Origin: Pinus tabuliformis
Lineage: Eukaryota; Streptophyta; Pinopsida; Pinales; Pinaceae
Reading direction: 5' to 3'
Length of the DNA: 64,000 nt
Assembly (NCBI GenBank): GCA_031772625.1
Contig: CM062804.1
Location: 1,018,014,514 to 1,018,078,513 of the forward strand
Within the stretch, counting starts at the first letter, position 1, and each line of letters starts with the position of its first letter. Position numbers and translations under genes: made by a program. Below, in pieces: positions 33,081 through 45,480 of the stretch. The notes beneath the pieces were generated by a model that saw only the letters and a list, made by a program, of their open reading frames with translations, was not told the DNA's origin and did not search any database.

Positions 33081-34805
33081 GATTGCGGATTACTCGATCA
33101 ACTAAAAATAAAGGGGAAGTATGTTTCTAAATTAGATGAATTTTAGACACTTTGACACAACTTGTTTTTTCAATTTTTAAGAGTTGAGAAAAAACAAAAG
33201 ATGACTCTAGTTGCCTTCGATTTTTAATGAGACTAAAGTGACAAGTGCTCAGATGGACCTTTTCCATTAAGGAGTCTGAAAAGGAACGAAAGTGACTGCT
33301 CTGGAAATCTAGGCAGAGGGATTACCAAACTAATCGCAAAACTGCAGAATACTTTTTATGGTACGGTAGTCAATCTTCCCGAATGCTGTGTTCAGTGCAT
33401 TGCGATCAATAGGGCGGCAAACACGGCTTCCTATGGATAAAGGATTAAGCCTATTGTGGTCTCCCAAAATATACTCGACGGTACGTGGGAGCACAAGTCT
33501 GTACTGGCACATATCATCTCAAAGTGGAGGAATCACCCAACCATCAGTGAGAACAACAGTTACCAGGCTTTACGACACCGGAATACGTCTCTAGCCTAGA
33601 CTTCTAAATGTTATTCGTTAGGTTCCAAATCGTTGTTAGATTCATTGAATTTATTTTATAGTTGATCTTGTTTATGAAGTTTTCCTTTCAGGTTCACCGC
33701 GAGATGTATATGTGTAATTCCTAAAATGCAATCTAAGATGATAAACAATCTTTTATCTTCTTTGTGCAATGAAAATCCTAGCTACTAAGGAAAGAGAGAC
33801 AATATTCTTTCACAAAGAGAAAAGAGCACACTCTAAATGCACTTTCCTAAATCAAACCAATCAAACAGTCTAAATGCAAATGCACATGCATGTATTTGTT
33901 TTCGGCTTTCTTAGTATGTGAATGGAGAAAAGAAATCTAATGCACAAATCTAAATTACTTTTCAAGCGACAATTATCAACAAGTTTCTTTTCGAAACCAA
34001 AAATGGAGGCAATCACAACACTTTACGATTTAGAAATGAATACTTGCTTTCGACACTAGAAAAATTACAAATTCAGACCAAATACAATAGTAACAGGATA
34101 ATCGACTATCTACAGCAATCAAACTCTTTCCTATGACTGAAAACGACACTTGCGACGCTTTCAAATCAAAGGACGACAGTACGATTACGTTACTTTAGCA
34201 AAGGAGAACTGAAAATGACTCAACAAATACACAAAAACATTTACAGTTCTTTCGTACAAAGGAGGCGGAATAACAGCAAGGAAAAGGTGTTTCAAACAGA
34301 GATATATTGATCACAGGCAGCAAAATTCATGAATAGAACTGGAAAGAATGAATCATAGGAACTAAAACTGAACAATGCCTAGTCTGATCAGCGCACCTGT
34401 AACATAGGGAATTTGAAATGCAGCGCACCTACTACACTCGGGAAGTGCGCTGAATTTCAGATTCACAGAACAGTACCTGCGCTGGGCTAGAGACGAGACT
34501 TTGCTTGGGTTCCGGGTCACAGTTTGCAGTTCAGTTCATGGGTTTTGTCCAAGAAAATGGTAATCAGTAATGCAACAATCAGGGGTAGATCTAAATAGGA
34601 TCTAAGAGCTATCACAAGGGCAATTAGAGAGTTTGTAAATCAGTTGTTTAATTTATAAACAAATCCCAGAGATTGACTGAAGCGACATTTATCTACTTTG
34701 CATTTGCATAGCAAATGCAGTTCGAAAGCTACCTGGCTCGACTTCAGGCTCCGTCTGTAAGTTTATAAAATAGACAACAAGGACGATAAACAAACAAACT
34801 AATTC
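33081..34805. other. Tat element leader (5' UTR), mostly noncoding
   Basis: The stretch lies between primer site and gag on the minus strand. At 33330-33590 the minus strand has a protein-like stretch (SLVTVVLTDGWVIPPL, a stop, then CQYRLVLPRTVEYILGDHNR) that could be a decayed extra N-terminal ORF. The rest is noncoding. Short motifs similar to the TTTTAACGAGC family occur near 33170-33270. Confidence 0.45.
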
Positions 34806-34823
34806 GTCCCCATGGAGTCACCA
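34806..34823 (-). other. Tat element primer binding site
   Basis: The minus strand reads TGGTGACTCCATGGGGAC, three bases inside the LTR. It is close to the TGGCGACTC...GGGGA sites of many plant Tat elements, which are usually attributed to an Arg tRNA. Confidence 0.8.
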
Positions 34824-34826
34824 TTT

Positions 34827-35864
34827 TGTTACAGGGAAAAGTGTCTACACAGAAATACTTATCCCACTAAGGTGTGATAGCTACCTTAGAAACAAACAAA
34901 GTAAAGCTACTTTCGTTTTTCCTTTATGAAGTATAGATGAGAGAAGAACAAAGAAGACCAACCTCTGTCTTGTGCTAATCTCCTAGTTCGATTCTTCTCT
35001 CTCTTGATAGACTTTCGCTACTTGTTCCCTTGCACGCCCAGCTTCACAGAGTACCTGTAAGATCACAGTAGCATAGCACTATACAAGAACATGGATCTAT
35101 AATCATAAACAATTTAGGATCAGATGTAAATTGACCATACAAATGCAGAAAACATAAATGACACAAGAGTATGGAGGAAAACTTGAATAGCTTTTATTGA
35201 TAAACAAGAAAGAGCCAAGGAAGTTACAACCAGTTGTTCTGACCCAGCATCATCCTCTCAGCAAGGAAGCCCCTCTTCACCTCATACAAAGCTTAGATCA
35301 CCCAACAATCTGATGTTGTCTCAAGAAACCAACAACAATTCCTTACAATATGCAAAATTCCAGCCCTTGGATCTCTGGGATGAGGGATCCATATATAGAT
35401 ATTTTTAAGGGATATGAGTCGGCTTGTGATTTGATTAGTGTCTTCCCTTTGATATTTCTTGCTTCCACTTGGAGATTCATGATCTCTTACTCATCCTTGG
35501 TCGAATTCAGAGAGGCAAGTGTCACAGGAGAAGTTTCTGGAAGTTTCCATGCCTCTCCACCTCGCGGAATGACACTGCCATTTGTCACTTCTCGCTCATC
35601 GCACCCCATAGAAGGGCTTTTTGAAATGCAACGCACCCACACAGTGTATTTAGGTGAGATGCAATGCACTTTGCCTATGGAGCAGCTGAAATGATCCCGT
35701 TTTGACCAGTTTTGAGCAGTTTTTCATGGAGAACTTCTAGGAGAAGCTGTAATCAGATGACCTTGTTCCTTTAGGGGTTAGAACAACACTTTTAGGGACT
35801 TAGGAGCCCTTGGTTTATGGACATTTCATGCTTGGGGTTGTAGTGCCCAAAAATGTCTATAACA
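34827..35864 (-). repeat. Tat element 5' LTR
   Basis: The plus strand runs from TGTTACAGGG to TCTATAACA. It is 1038 bp and near-identical to 20918-21955, and is followed directly by AGGTC. Confidence 0.94.
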
Positions 35865-37464
35865 AGGTCACCTAAGAGGTACATTTCCTACATGGCTCTA
35901 ATGAATGAGCTTATAGAGACTGAGCCATCCTCTTTGGAGGAGGAAGTTGAGAAACCATTTTGGGTTGATGTAATGGTGGAAGAATACGAATCCATAATGA
36001 AGAACAATGTTGGGGAAGTGGTACCAAGACCTGTAGATAAACCAATTGTAGGTTAGAGATGGATCTTCAAGGTTAAGTGTGAAGCATACAAAAGCTTAGA
36101 GAAGTATAAGGCCATATTTGTGGCCAAAGGATTCTCTCAAGTTGAGGGAATTGACTATGAGGAAACCTTTTCTCTTGTAGCAAGATATTCATCCATTAGA
36201 TCAATTATTGCACTGGTTGAGCAGATGGGGTGGAAGATCCACCAGATGGATGTAAAAACAACTTTTAACAATGGTGTTACGAAGGAGGAGGTGTACATCG
36301 AGCAACCAATTTTTTTTGAGACATTTGATCAGGTGTCTCATGTGTGCAGACTTGGGTGAACATTGTACAATATCAAATAGAAACCTCGAGCTTGGTACAC
36401 CAGGATTGATAGTTATCTTATTGGTCTGGGCTACACCAAAAGTGAAGTGGATGTGAATCTCTATCATATTTTGGCAGAGGGTAAATTTCTTATCATTGTT
36501 TTATATGTTGATGATTTAATATTAATAGGTGATGAGCAACCAATCACTCTTGAAAGGAGGACCTTGCAAGGAAATTTGAGATGGACACTGGTCTCATGCA
36601 CTACTCCTCAGGCTGGAAGTATGGAAAGGTGAAAGGGAATTGTTTGTGTCTCAAGGAAAGTATGCCGCCAAGATACTGTACAGATTATGCATGGAGAGTT
36701 GTAAGCCCATGGAGACACCTCTAGTGATCAACTAGAGGAAGGAGGCTGCCACTTCAGGTGAAGAGGTGGATGCTACCATTTATTGGAAGTTAGTGGGTTC
36801 ACTAATGTATCTTGTGAACACATGACCCGATATGTGATATGAAGTCAAACAGATGAGCCAAGCTATGGTTAGGCCAAACAAATTATATTGGAAGGCAGCT
36901 AATCATGTTTTATGATACCTTAAAGGAACTACCCAATATGGATTATGGTACATGTGGATAGAGGGAGTGAATTTGTGTGGCTTCACATATGTAGATTGGG
37001 TAGGGAGTCCTTCCGATTGAAAGAGTACATCAGGTGGAATTTTTAGTGTTGGGGTTGTAGAGGTTTCCTAGTACAACATGAATCAAATATCTGTGGCACT
37101 CAGCTCGGCAGAAGCTGAATACATGGTTGCAAGTCAAGCAACATGTGAGGCGATCTGGATGAGAAAGATACTTGTAGGATTGTTTGGTCATATGATGGAT
37201 TCAACTATGATATGTTGCTATAATTATAGTTGCATTAAGCTCCATGAGAATCTGATATTTCACAATCGATTGGAGCATATAGATATCTGGTATCATCATT
37301 TACGGGACTGTGTGGAGAGGCGAATAATGTTGCTAAAATACATTCCGACAAAGGAACAAGATGTTGACATCTTGACAAAGGCTTTGTCAAGAGGGAAGTT
37401 CGAGTTCTACAAGTTCAAGATAGGGGTGGTTGATAATCCCTTTTTTGCTAAAAGGGAGTGTTGA
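35865..37464 (+). pseudogene. Copia-C reverse transcriptase and RNase H
   Basis: Rightward peptides continue from 20912: PKRYISYMALMNEL, AKGFSQVEGIDYEETFSLVA, QMGWKIHQMDVKTTF and the catalytic LYVDDLI near 36505. The RNase H has SSAEAEYMVASQATCEAIW at about 37110, and the typical YCDNQS is changed to CCYNYS. Several stops and frame breaks lie near 36056, 36357 and 36632-37020. The final frame ends TGA six bases into the LTR. It is the same family as copia-A. Confidence 0.92.
37450..37458 (+). other. Copia-C polypurine tract
   Basis: AAAAGGGAG lies immediately before the TGTTGAGAAATG start of the LTR. Confidence 0.75.
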
Positions 37465-38321
37465 GAAATGCAACAAGAAAGTCTCAATTTGACTTTGCCT
37501 TGGTCAAATTGAGAAAATTTAAATTTCCACATCATCAGACAATTTGGATGCACTTAACTTGTGTGACATGGATCTTGTCACTCATTTAGGTCAGTAAATT
37601 CGAGTTAGAGGGCTTGGAGTTTAGTTAAGAATGTGTGGTTGCTAAATTTTAGTAATCCAGTTTAGTTATATCTAGTTGTGTTTAGTTAAATTAGTTCTAA
37701 TAGTTGGAGGAACTAATGGAAGGTCAGTTGTGCAATGGGACAACAATCTAACCCAGTGATCGTCCAGTTAACTGATCAATCAACCTAAAATAACTAGTGC
37801 ATGTAGAGAATTCGAGTTCCTAGCCATGGTGGGGATTCCAAGGCAGTGTAACAAGCAGTTGTAAACGAGTTTGAGTGTACAAGTGTTGCAAGCAATTAGA
37901 TGATCAAACCTTGGGAATTACACAACCAACATGAGGAAAATCCCTAAAAAATAGGGGTTTATTCTCTAGGAATTGCACAAGGAAATAGGGGCTCAAGTAG
38001 AGGAAAAAATTGACTAAGTCTGGGTTAGAGATTCTCATTGGGCATAGAGATAGGTTATTCACTTACAGGTTGAGCTTAGACAAAGCTAGCAATTGTAATA
38101 CATCTCTATTCATCTGATTAATGCAAAGAGGCTTGAGGGGTTTTTCCCAGTTGGGTTCCCCTAGAAAAAATATTGTGCATGTGTGTTATTTCTTATTGCA
38201 TATCTGAGATTGGTATTCTAAATTGTGAATTGAATTCTGCATATCAGTAGAGTAGAATTGTGTCTCTTGATTTAGATTAAAATTTCTTGAGCAATTGAAT
38301 TTCTATCATCAAATTTCTACA
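37459..38321 (+). repeat. Copia-C 3' LTR
   Basis: It begins TGTTGAGAAATGCAACAAG and ends CAAATTTCTACA, matching the family ends of the copia-A LTR. It is 863 bp. The 5' LTR is not in the window, so no target duplication can be checked. Confidence 0.82.
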
Positions 38322-39929
38322 ATTAATTTCATTGAGAAGAGAAATGTTGGACATGGGCAAGCTAGTGAGATCTGTAATCATAGTTTGGAGACTCAAGAGT
38401 GGCTCTAGCCTACCATGGGCAATCTTTGCCCCTCTGAATTGTATTGACTCGACTAGTTAAAGAAATGGTGTGAAAATTGATCCGTTTAATCTTTATATAA
38501 TATTTTTTCTTTTGGAAATAAGAATTTTTATATTTAGCGAATTGGTTTTTTAAGACGATTTTCCTAAATATTCTATTCCTTCAATGTAACTTTTCACCTT
38601 TAGGAGCAATTGCTAGTTTAAAAATTTGAGATGGTGCATCTAAGTATTGGCCAATGAGATTGAAAACTTTTAATGAGTTGGAAAAAAATACATTACATAC
38701 GATTGAACATAAAGTACCAAACACATATAGAACAAGAGCCACTTGGTGGAAATGTCATTGCTCTTGCTTTTTTGTACATTGCCACCATGTGACTTTTGTT
38801 TATTTTACAAAAGTGACATGAATTTATGAAATACACAAAATCTAATAAACAAAAATGTAATATAAGCAGTAAATATTTTATCCAAAACATCAAATTTACT
38901 GAACAATTAATCTAAAAGCATTGAAATTAACCAACGAAATGAAATTAACCTAGGTTATAAAACTAAAACAAAAAAATAATATGAAAGAAAAATAATAAAA
39001 TTTTTATGGCTTGAATTCAAAGACGCTAGCGAAAAATTTACCATAATTTTTTTGGTACGTAAGAATTAATAGTCCAATGCCATTGCTATATGATACTACT
39101 TGAATCCAGTGATGTAATAATCACAATTAGAATTTGCAATCATAATCTACAATCACAAGTGCAAAGTATACTTCACATATTCATCGCAAAAAATTTGGTA
39201 ATAGTGACTCTCATCATTCAATGTTACAATAAATAATTGAATTTTTTTATAATAAGTATTTGGAAAAAGGGTGTATACATTATTAATTTTGGGGAATTGT
39301 AAGAGTTTTAATGTGACATTTTCAATTTTAAAAAAGTTAACATATTATTTATAATTATGTAAATTTTAAATTAAAATATAGGGGAGGGATGCCATTACCT
39401 GTGTGCCCTCCCCTCCACCTTAGCTACACCCATGTGGATGGCACTCCCACATGTACGACACCTGCCCGACGTGGACTACCACGTGTTGTGGTGGGTGTCA
39501 GCCCTTCAAAACCCTAATTTCGACCTTTTACGTGGTTTTTTACACCTGTTTGCCACAATGTGCGCTCTGCTCCGTGTTTTTCTGTTCGGGTCCGGTGTTT
39601 GGGCGAAGCCCTCCACCGACAATGGCACGGCACGGCTCCATTACTTGTGCGCCTTGTCCACCATTGTTGACCTACTAACTAAACTTGTTTGCTTACATGC
39701 GTCCATTAACAGAATAGGGTTTCTGCTGTTCTTGTTTCATTCCGCTTGCAATTGTTGTTCATTCTGGACCACCCGGGGTTTACAAATACCTTGGTGGTTG
39801 TTTCATTCACATGACTTATTGTTTGGGGGGGAGCCAGTACCAATTTCTAGCCAGTTCGAGGTCGAATGTAAATTTATAGGTAATTTTCAGGTTTTTTCGG
39901 TTTTTGTTTCGAAATTTCTATGAATATTT
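38322..39929. other. AT-rich noncoding DNA, then a CG-richer segment
   Basis: 38322-39370 is AT-rich with no gene. From about 39400 base composition shifts to CG-richer DNA with an aaaccctaa telo-box-like motif at 39505. A 163-codon plus-strand frame (39432-39923) has no recognisable domain and is probably not coding. Confidence 0.4.
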
Positions 39930-40202
39930 ATGCCATTGGCTAATTTCCAACTTGTTGTAGGTCTGGCGAGCTCTGGAGAAGTTCTTGCGAGCTCTGGAGA
40001 AGTTCTTGCGAGCTCTGGAGAAGGCCTGAACATGGAAGACGCTTGGACATGGCTTCTACGTCTATCCGGTAGGAAAAATCCTACTAGCCATTGCCACTGT
40101 GTTTTTCAACACCTCACCTTCCTATTGGAATTTTTGTTATTTTTGCTCTTGGAGTTTCAGGATTTCAAAGGGTTTTGCAGGTTTAGAGTTTTGAGGGTTT
40201 AG
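39930..40202 (+). CDS. Small ORF with a threefold ASSGEVL repeat
   Basis: The 90-codon frame contains a perfect 21-bp unit (gcgagctctggagaagttctt) repeated at about 39967-40028. It encodes ASSGEVL twice and ASSGEGL once, then NMEDAWTWLLRLSG. A GTAGGA donor-like site follows at about 40069, so the remainder of the frame may be intron. It could be a first exon of an unrecognised gene or a chance frame. Confidence 0.25.
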   Translation: MPLANFQLVVGLASSGEVLASSGEVLASSGEGLNMEDAWTWLLRLSGRKNPTSHCHCVFQHLTFLLEFLLFLLLEFQDFKGFCRFRVLRV

Positions 40203-42640
40203 GGTTTTGAAGCATTTGTTTGCCATCTGCATCTTAGAAATCATCCAAGTATTTTTTATGATGTTTAGATCTTGATTTACTTGGGAATTTATCTTCTCGA
40301 CATTATATCACCAAGACCACTGGTTTTTTGGCCTAGCCTAAGCATCCTCACTGGTTAGAGCTCTAAAGTTCAACCTGCATTTCTGTCAATTTGTGCTTTG
40401 CTTTTCCATGGCCAAAGCCCGACAGTGTTTTAATTTTCTTCTAGAGCTCGTTTTATGTAAGTGGGCTAGGCCTTGTCAGTAATGCCTATTCCCTTATTTG
40501 TAGTCTCATTGACCTTGATAACGCTTCCACTTTGAATGGTTGGCGGATGAATGAATTGGCTATTTTAAATATTGTGGTTTATTTTCTCTGTGGTACTTGC
40601 AGAAAATGTCTATATGTGTCTGTCTACTCTAACAAAATATTAGAGGTCCATTCCCTACGTTATTGTCCCATTTCATGTATTGGTTGCCTCACACATGGTC
40701 TGCCATTTGTATCTACACACCCTGAAGATTTGTTGAATGATCTCAAATTACCATCAAAATTCTCAGATTTTGGGGACTTTTTTACTGTATCGATGGTGGA
40801 ACTAGAGGTACAACACTGCATGTTTTCAATCAAGCATCTGCTTATTCCCCCCCCCCCCCCCCCCCAACTAGTGATCCTTTTCTTACTTGTACCGATTAAT
40901 AGCAAAATATTACACTCTTGGTGACTATTTTCTTCAACAACATGTAGAACCTAGTATTTGATAAAGCATGTGTATCTTATAGAACTTGTAAACAGTTTGA
41001 ATTTATTGAAATTCTCTTCCAGTCTTCCTTTTAAGTAGCACATTGATCATTTACTAGGATATCTTTAAATTACCTATCTATTTCATCCATCGTAGTTGTT
41101 CAATCTAGGTTGTGATATGGTCTGAGTCAACCTAGCTTTTGTAATATCGTAGCTCAGCCCAGAGGCTTCCCTTTTTTGGAGATGCAGTCGAAGCACAAAT
41201 ATAAAATATATGATCTGGATTTTTCTGTTGTGGTCCTTGTTCGATTCTCAAGAAATTTAATTAATAGGTAGATTCAAATTGGATCAACAGGCTGATTAAA
41301 GAGGTTTATTTGTTTACAAAGGAGGAGGATTTCCAACTATTCTCATCAACCTCAAAATCACTCACACAAGAGGTGACATCTTAAATCCCAGTGATTGACA
41401 TGCATTATATGCAGACATTAGCCAAGGGATCTTCCTCCATCCAGTAGCAGCGTATGGTGCATTCATCTTTGTGCGTTCATAATTGTGTTGAATGTGTGGA
41501 ATGATCTTTTAAGTAGCGTGGAGCTCCTACAAGTGGGTCAATACTGCATTGAATTGGTCGTTGTTATTGTGCATATGTGCGAAGCATGTGCTTTGGTCAG
41601 TCTTATTGAATACTAGATATACCATTGGCTCTTTATATATTGCATTCTGGTACATGCGTTGTTAGCCCTTCATAAAGTGTGTTGTATAAAATGTGTTGTG
41701 ATGCATTGCGAACCTGAAGTTGTCATTCCATAAGAGAACAATGCCATTTTTTTCTGGTGTCTACTATGAGTTTTAAGATATTATCCCATTCAAGTGTCGT
41801 TTATATATGCCTTTTGGTTTATATAATAATAGTCTCTCTCTATATTGGTATGAAGATAAAGGTTTAAATGATCCGAAGTCAAGACTGATTATTATTCTAC
41901 TACCATCCATTTGAAAATTATTATGGTTGATTCATTTTCCAATAATCTACGAGGGAAAGAGGTCATGCCAACATCAAGGCCAAGTAATTATACAAAGAGA
42001 TTGAGAATGTCATTTGAACATAGTCCATTCCTTTAGCTCGGTCCTCGAGACCTGAAGAGTCATACAAGATTGATAACAGTAAGTTACTGAATGTTGCACA
42101 TTCAAAAGTTGTTTCTCAAAATATTACAGTCTCATTTGATAGTGTAAATAGACCTGCATGCATCAACTTTTGCCCTCATTTTTTGTTTGAATTATTCTAC
42201 TCAATAAGATTGATTAACTAGTATTGTATTGAAACATAAGGTGAAGTTGCAACAATTTTTTTGAAGTTTTTAAATGGCTAAAATTTAGAATTTATTAGAG
42301 TTATTAAGAACTCTAATTATGTCTATTGTTGAAAGCACAATTAAAATCAAGAAGGACACTCTTTCTGATATTCAAATATGTCTGCAAGGTGCACAAGAAA
42401 CATTTATTTTTTGTAGCTTGAATCTCAGTTACAACAAGAGGAGCTACAACAATGTAGTCATAACTCTAAACCTATTTTTTTAGAATAATCCACTGTAATA
42501 AATATTTTTTTAGTGTTATTAATCAATTTTTTATAAACATTTGTGCTTAGCTCGCAAATAAAACTACTTTACAACCAACCAAGTTGTTGTTGACTTTTCA
42601 ATGTAGTGAATGCATAGAACCATAATGTTGTTAGCATTTC
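40203..42640. other. Noncoding DNA with a 19-C homopolymer
   Basis: No gene is supported. A run of 19 C at 40847-40865 interrupts otherwise mixed sequence. The ORF at 40532-40924 reads through the C run as polyproline and is not credible. Confidence 0.5.
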
Positions 42641-42648
42641 AAAGCAAT

Positions 42649-42990
42649 AAAACAACCTAGGTTGTAAGCCAAAATGTATATGTGACAAGAAAAGGATACA
42701 ATCCATCCAAAATCCACATCATAATGTGGTTACAACCAAAAACATATGACACCCCTATTCTTTATGACCCTGAGAAGCTTGTAAGATTTCTACATTATAA
42801 TAGACTATAGATGTTCCTTCTAAAATGGATTTTGGCTACAATGTCGCACACAGTATGAAATAAAACAACCTAGGTTGTAAGCCAAAATGTTTCAGTGACA
42901 AGAAAAAGATACAATCCATCCAAAATCCACATCATAATGTGGTTACAACCAAAAACATATGACACCCCTATTCTTTATGGCCCCGAGAAT
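42649..42990. repeat. Direct duplication of about 130 bp, with palindromes
   Basis: 42649-42777 and 42862-42990 are near-identical at an offset of 213 bp. Each starts with the perfect 14-bp palindrome ACAACCTAGGTTGT. Each also contains ccacatcataatgtgg, an inverted repeat with 6-bp arms. They lie just beyond the 3' side of the pogo-like transposase, so they may be its subterminal repeats. Confidence 0.75.
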
Positions 42991-43092
42991 ATTGAGTGCT
43001 AAAACCCCCGAGTTACCTTCTTGAGCCAGGTAGGTCGGCCTACCTAAAAAGGGTTGATTAGGAAATGATTGATTGCTGCCATATGATTGAGT

Positions 43093-44553
43093 CTAATTTG
43101 CAGCTTCCAACCATGGAGGTATTGAGTACCCATACCTCACATTTGCACTACTAACCCCTGCATTAAGTGGAGGTGTGTAATGAGCATACATAGAATTGAC
43201 ACCAACTCTGGTAGGAATAAGGCAAGTGGGTAAACCATCAGTTTGATAGTGAGGCACTTGAATGTTTATGAGATCTTGGAATAATGGTGTATTATCTGCA
43301 ATGGATTCCAATGAGTTTGAAATAATCGTGGTTTCATCAGCTATGCTTGTATCATTGTCAACCATATTGATCATCCCTTGTTCCTTTTCAAGAATTTGTT
43401 GTGCCTTTCTTTATTCCTTTTCCTATCTTGCCATTTATTTTTGTTGGTCCTTAACTTGCCTTGCTTTATCTCTTTCAATCCTTTCATCTTCTCGACGTTG
43501 TGCTGCAACAATCCTTGCTGCCTTCTTCTCCTTGACTAGATCCTTCTTTTTCTATTTTAATTCTTGCATTTCAAATTTCTTTTTTTCAAACTCAACTAAC
43601 AGGTTTATATAGTCCTCTAAGGTGAGTAACTATGAGCTTCAGCCCAAACAAAGACTACCCAGTGCACCTTGCTTTTTTTTCATTGATACTCTTTCTACTG
43701 GTAGCTTTAGGAACCAGCGAAGTATCTTCTCCACCCCTCCCACCTGCATGTCATTGCTTGGTACTTCCCTTTCAGTATCTGATGGAACTAATTGAACTCT
43801 ATCATTATCTTCATTTGATGCCTCATTATGTGCTTCATCTTCTTCCATTGATCTATTGTCCACAAAAAAATGAACAATCTCACTGTTCAATTCTGCTGGT
43901 TGTGAGCGCATGTTCATGCTTTGTTCATTGGTTGTTGAGACACTATGTGCATTCATATTAATCATTTCTACTACTAGCCATGAAGGTGGGGTTAATTGGC
44001 TTGGTAATGTCAATTGGTTATTGTCAACTGCATGTTCAACAATGTCATTAACAATATCAACAACATGAGTTTCATGTTCTTGAGTTGGTGAAACGATCTC
44101 CATGTCACTGCAAATTTGTTCATGGTTATACTATGTTTCATATATAGTTTCATCATCTTCATCATATAAGTGTCCTTGAGAGAGGGAAATCATATTACTA
44201 GTTGCAATAACATCATATTGGTCATCTACTTCTTGCACTTCAACACCTGTTTGGGCATTCCCTTCTTCCTGACCATCCACATGAAACACTTGGCTACAAC
44301 TAGTATCATGCATAGTTCAGTGGCCAAATTCCTGTCCTCCTAAAGCCAGCCTTGATATTTGATGGTGTCAAAGCCCTTTTAAAAGCTTTACTTACAAGAT
44401 CTGCTAGCTAAAACCTTTTCACCTCAACCCCTGGATTCTTTGCCATCCATGCAGCACACTCCAACCTAAAAGAGTTCTTGAAAGGGCCAAACACACTAAC
44501 ATCAAGGGGTTGCAGTCTGTGAGTGGTATGAGCGGGTAATGTCAATAGGTCGA
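43093..44553 (-). pseudogene. Pogo/CENP-B-like DDE transposase, C-terminal part
   Basis: From the insertion point leftward the sequence encodes VDLLTLPAHTTHRLQPLDVS and FGPFKNSFRLECAAW, the end of a DDE_1 domain with the third catalytic Asp in QPLDVS. An acidic tail (44313-43639) and a Lys/Glu-rich coiled-coil-like stretch at 43620-43380 follow, with stops. It continues the fragment at 51303-52446. The enzyme would have cut and moved a Tc1/mariner-type transposon. Confidence 0.85.
44545..44553. repeat. 9-bp target site duplication, left copy
   Basis: ATAGGTCGA, identical to 51302-51310 in the same transposase codons. Confidence 0.85.
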
Positions 44554-45200
44554 CAGGGAAAATTTTAAGAACCCCCCTAAATTTATATGTATAATAAATG
44601 GGCGAATCTCCATGGTATATAGAAAAAATGGAAGGCGATTTTATCAATAATATAATATGTATATATAATTTTTTGGCGAATCTCTCACCAGGCATGGCGA
44701 ATAATTTACTCAATTATAAAATCTTGTTTTTATTGAATACACAAATGAAATCATTGCATTTCTTTAAAATATCTTTTGAAATCAAAATTACCAAAATTAC
44801 ATATCGATAACCTAGTGGGTGTAGGATAAAATTCACCCGTGTCATTCAGAGAAAGCATGAGAAAAAACCTAATACTATATATAAAACCAAGAAAAATTCA
44901 AATTCATCACTTCTAGGGACCTCGTAACCACCCTGCCAATACACAAGTATGTTCCTGTTTGCAGTTAGAAAAATTACCCAAATTACACTCTGTTTACTCC
45001 AGCATATATTGTAATGTTATCGAAGGATGACTAGTGCAATCAATCCATTCCTTTTAGCCCAGGATTTGTTTTAGTTTAAAACAGAAGTATACAAATATAC
45101 TTGTCCAATGTCTATGCTTTAACCATTCACCTTAAGATGTTTTTACAATATAATTTCCTAAGTCTATTTAATATCTTCATTATCATAAAAACCAACCTAT

Positions 45201-45289
45201 ATCCATCTTAACTCCACATCTATCACTCTTAGAGGGATGAAATCTATTTATCCCTCTGAGCACTTGGTAGACCCAGAATTAAGATGGAT
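45201..45289. repeat. Foldback hairpin 1
   Basis: The outer arms are ATCCATCTTAA and TTAAGATGGAT, perfectly inverted. The inner arms AGAGGGAT and ATCCCTCT are also perfect, with a loop near 45239-45249. Confidence 0.8.
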
Positions 45290-45480
45290 CTAAGATGATA
45301 GAATTTCACTTTTAAATAGTCTATGCTCACATGAATACCATGGTATTACCATGGGTTATCATAAACCTGGAGCTTAAATTACTATTAGTAATTTATAAAA
45401 ATTAATAAAATTAATAGTTGATTTTTATTTTATTTTTTATTTTAACCAGCTAAAATGTTTAACCTACATTAAATTACAAC

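Larger units (their letters stand above)
20918..35864 (-). mobile_element. Complete Tat-lineage Ty3/gypsy element with antisense extra gene
   Basis: The 14,947-bp element is bounded by 1038-bp LTRs and the duplication AGGTC. Minus-strand order is leader, gag, PR, RT, RH, INT, a second RNase H, and a long 3' region. The plus strand of that 3' region carries an intron-containing gene. The size, the primer site TGGTGACTCCATGGGGAC, the second RNase H and an antisense ORF before the 3' LTR are features known from the Tat lineage (Ogre, Grande and Retand relatives). The LTRs differ at about 34 of 1038 positions by my hand count, with no indels. Pol has several stops. Confidence 0.94.

Noticed and set aside
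39432-39923. 163-codon ORF in the CG-richer island as a membrane protein
   Set aside because: Hydrophobic residues follow base composition. No start context, domain or homologous pattern is visible.
40532-40924. 130-codon ORF with a polyproline segment
   Set aside because: The proline run is the translated 19-C homopolymer.
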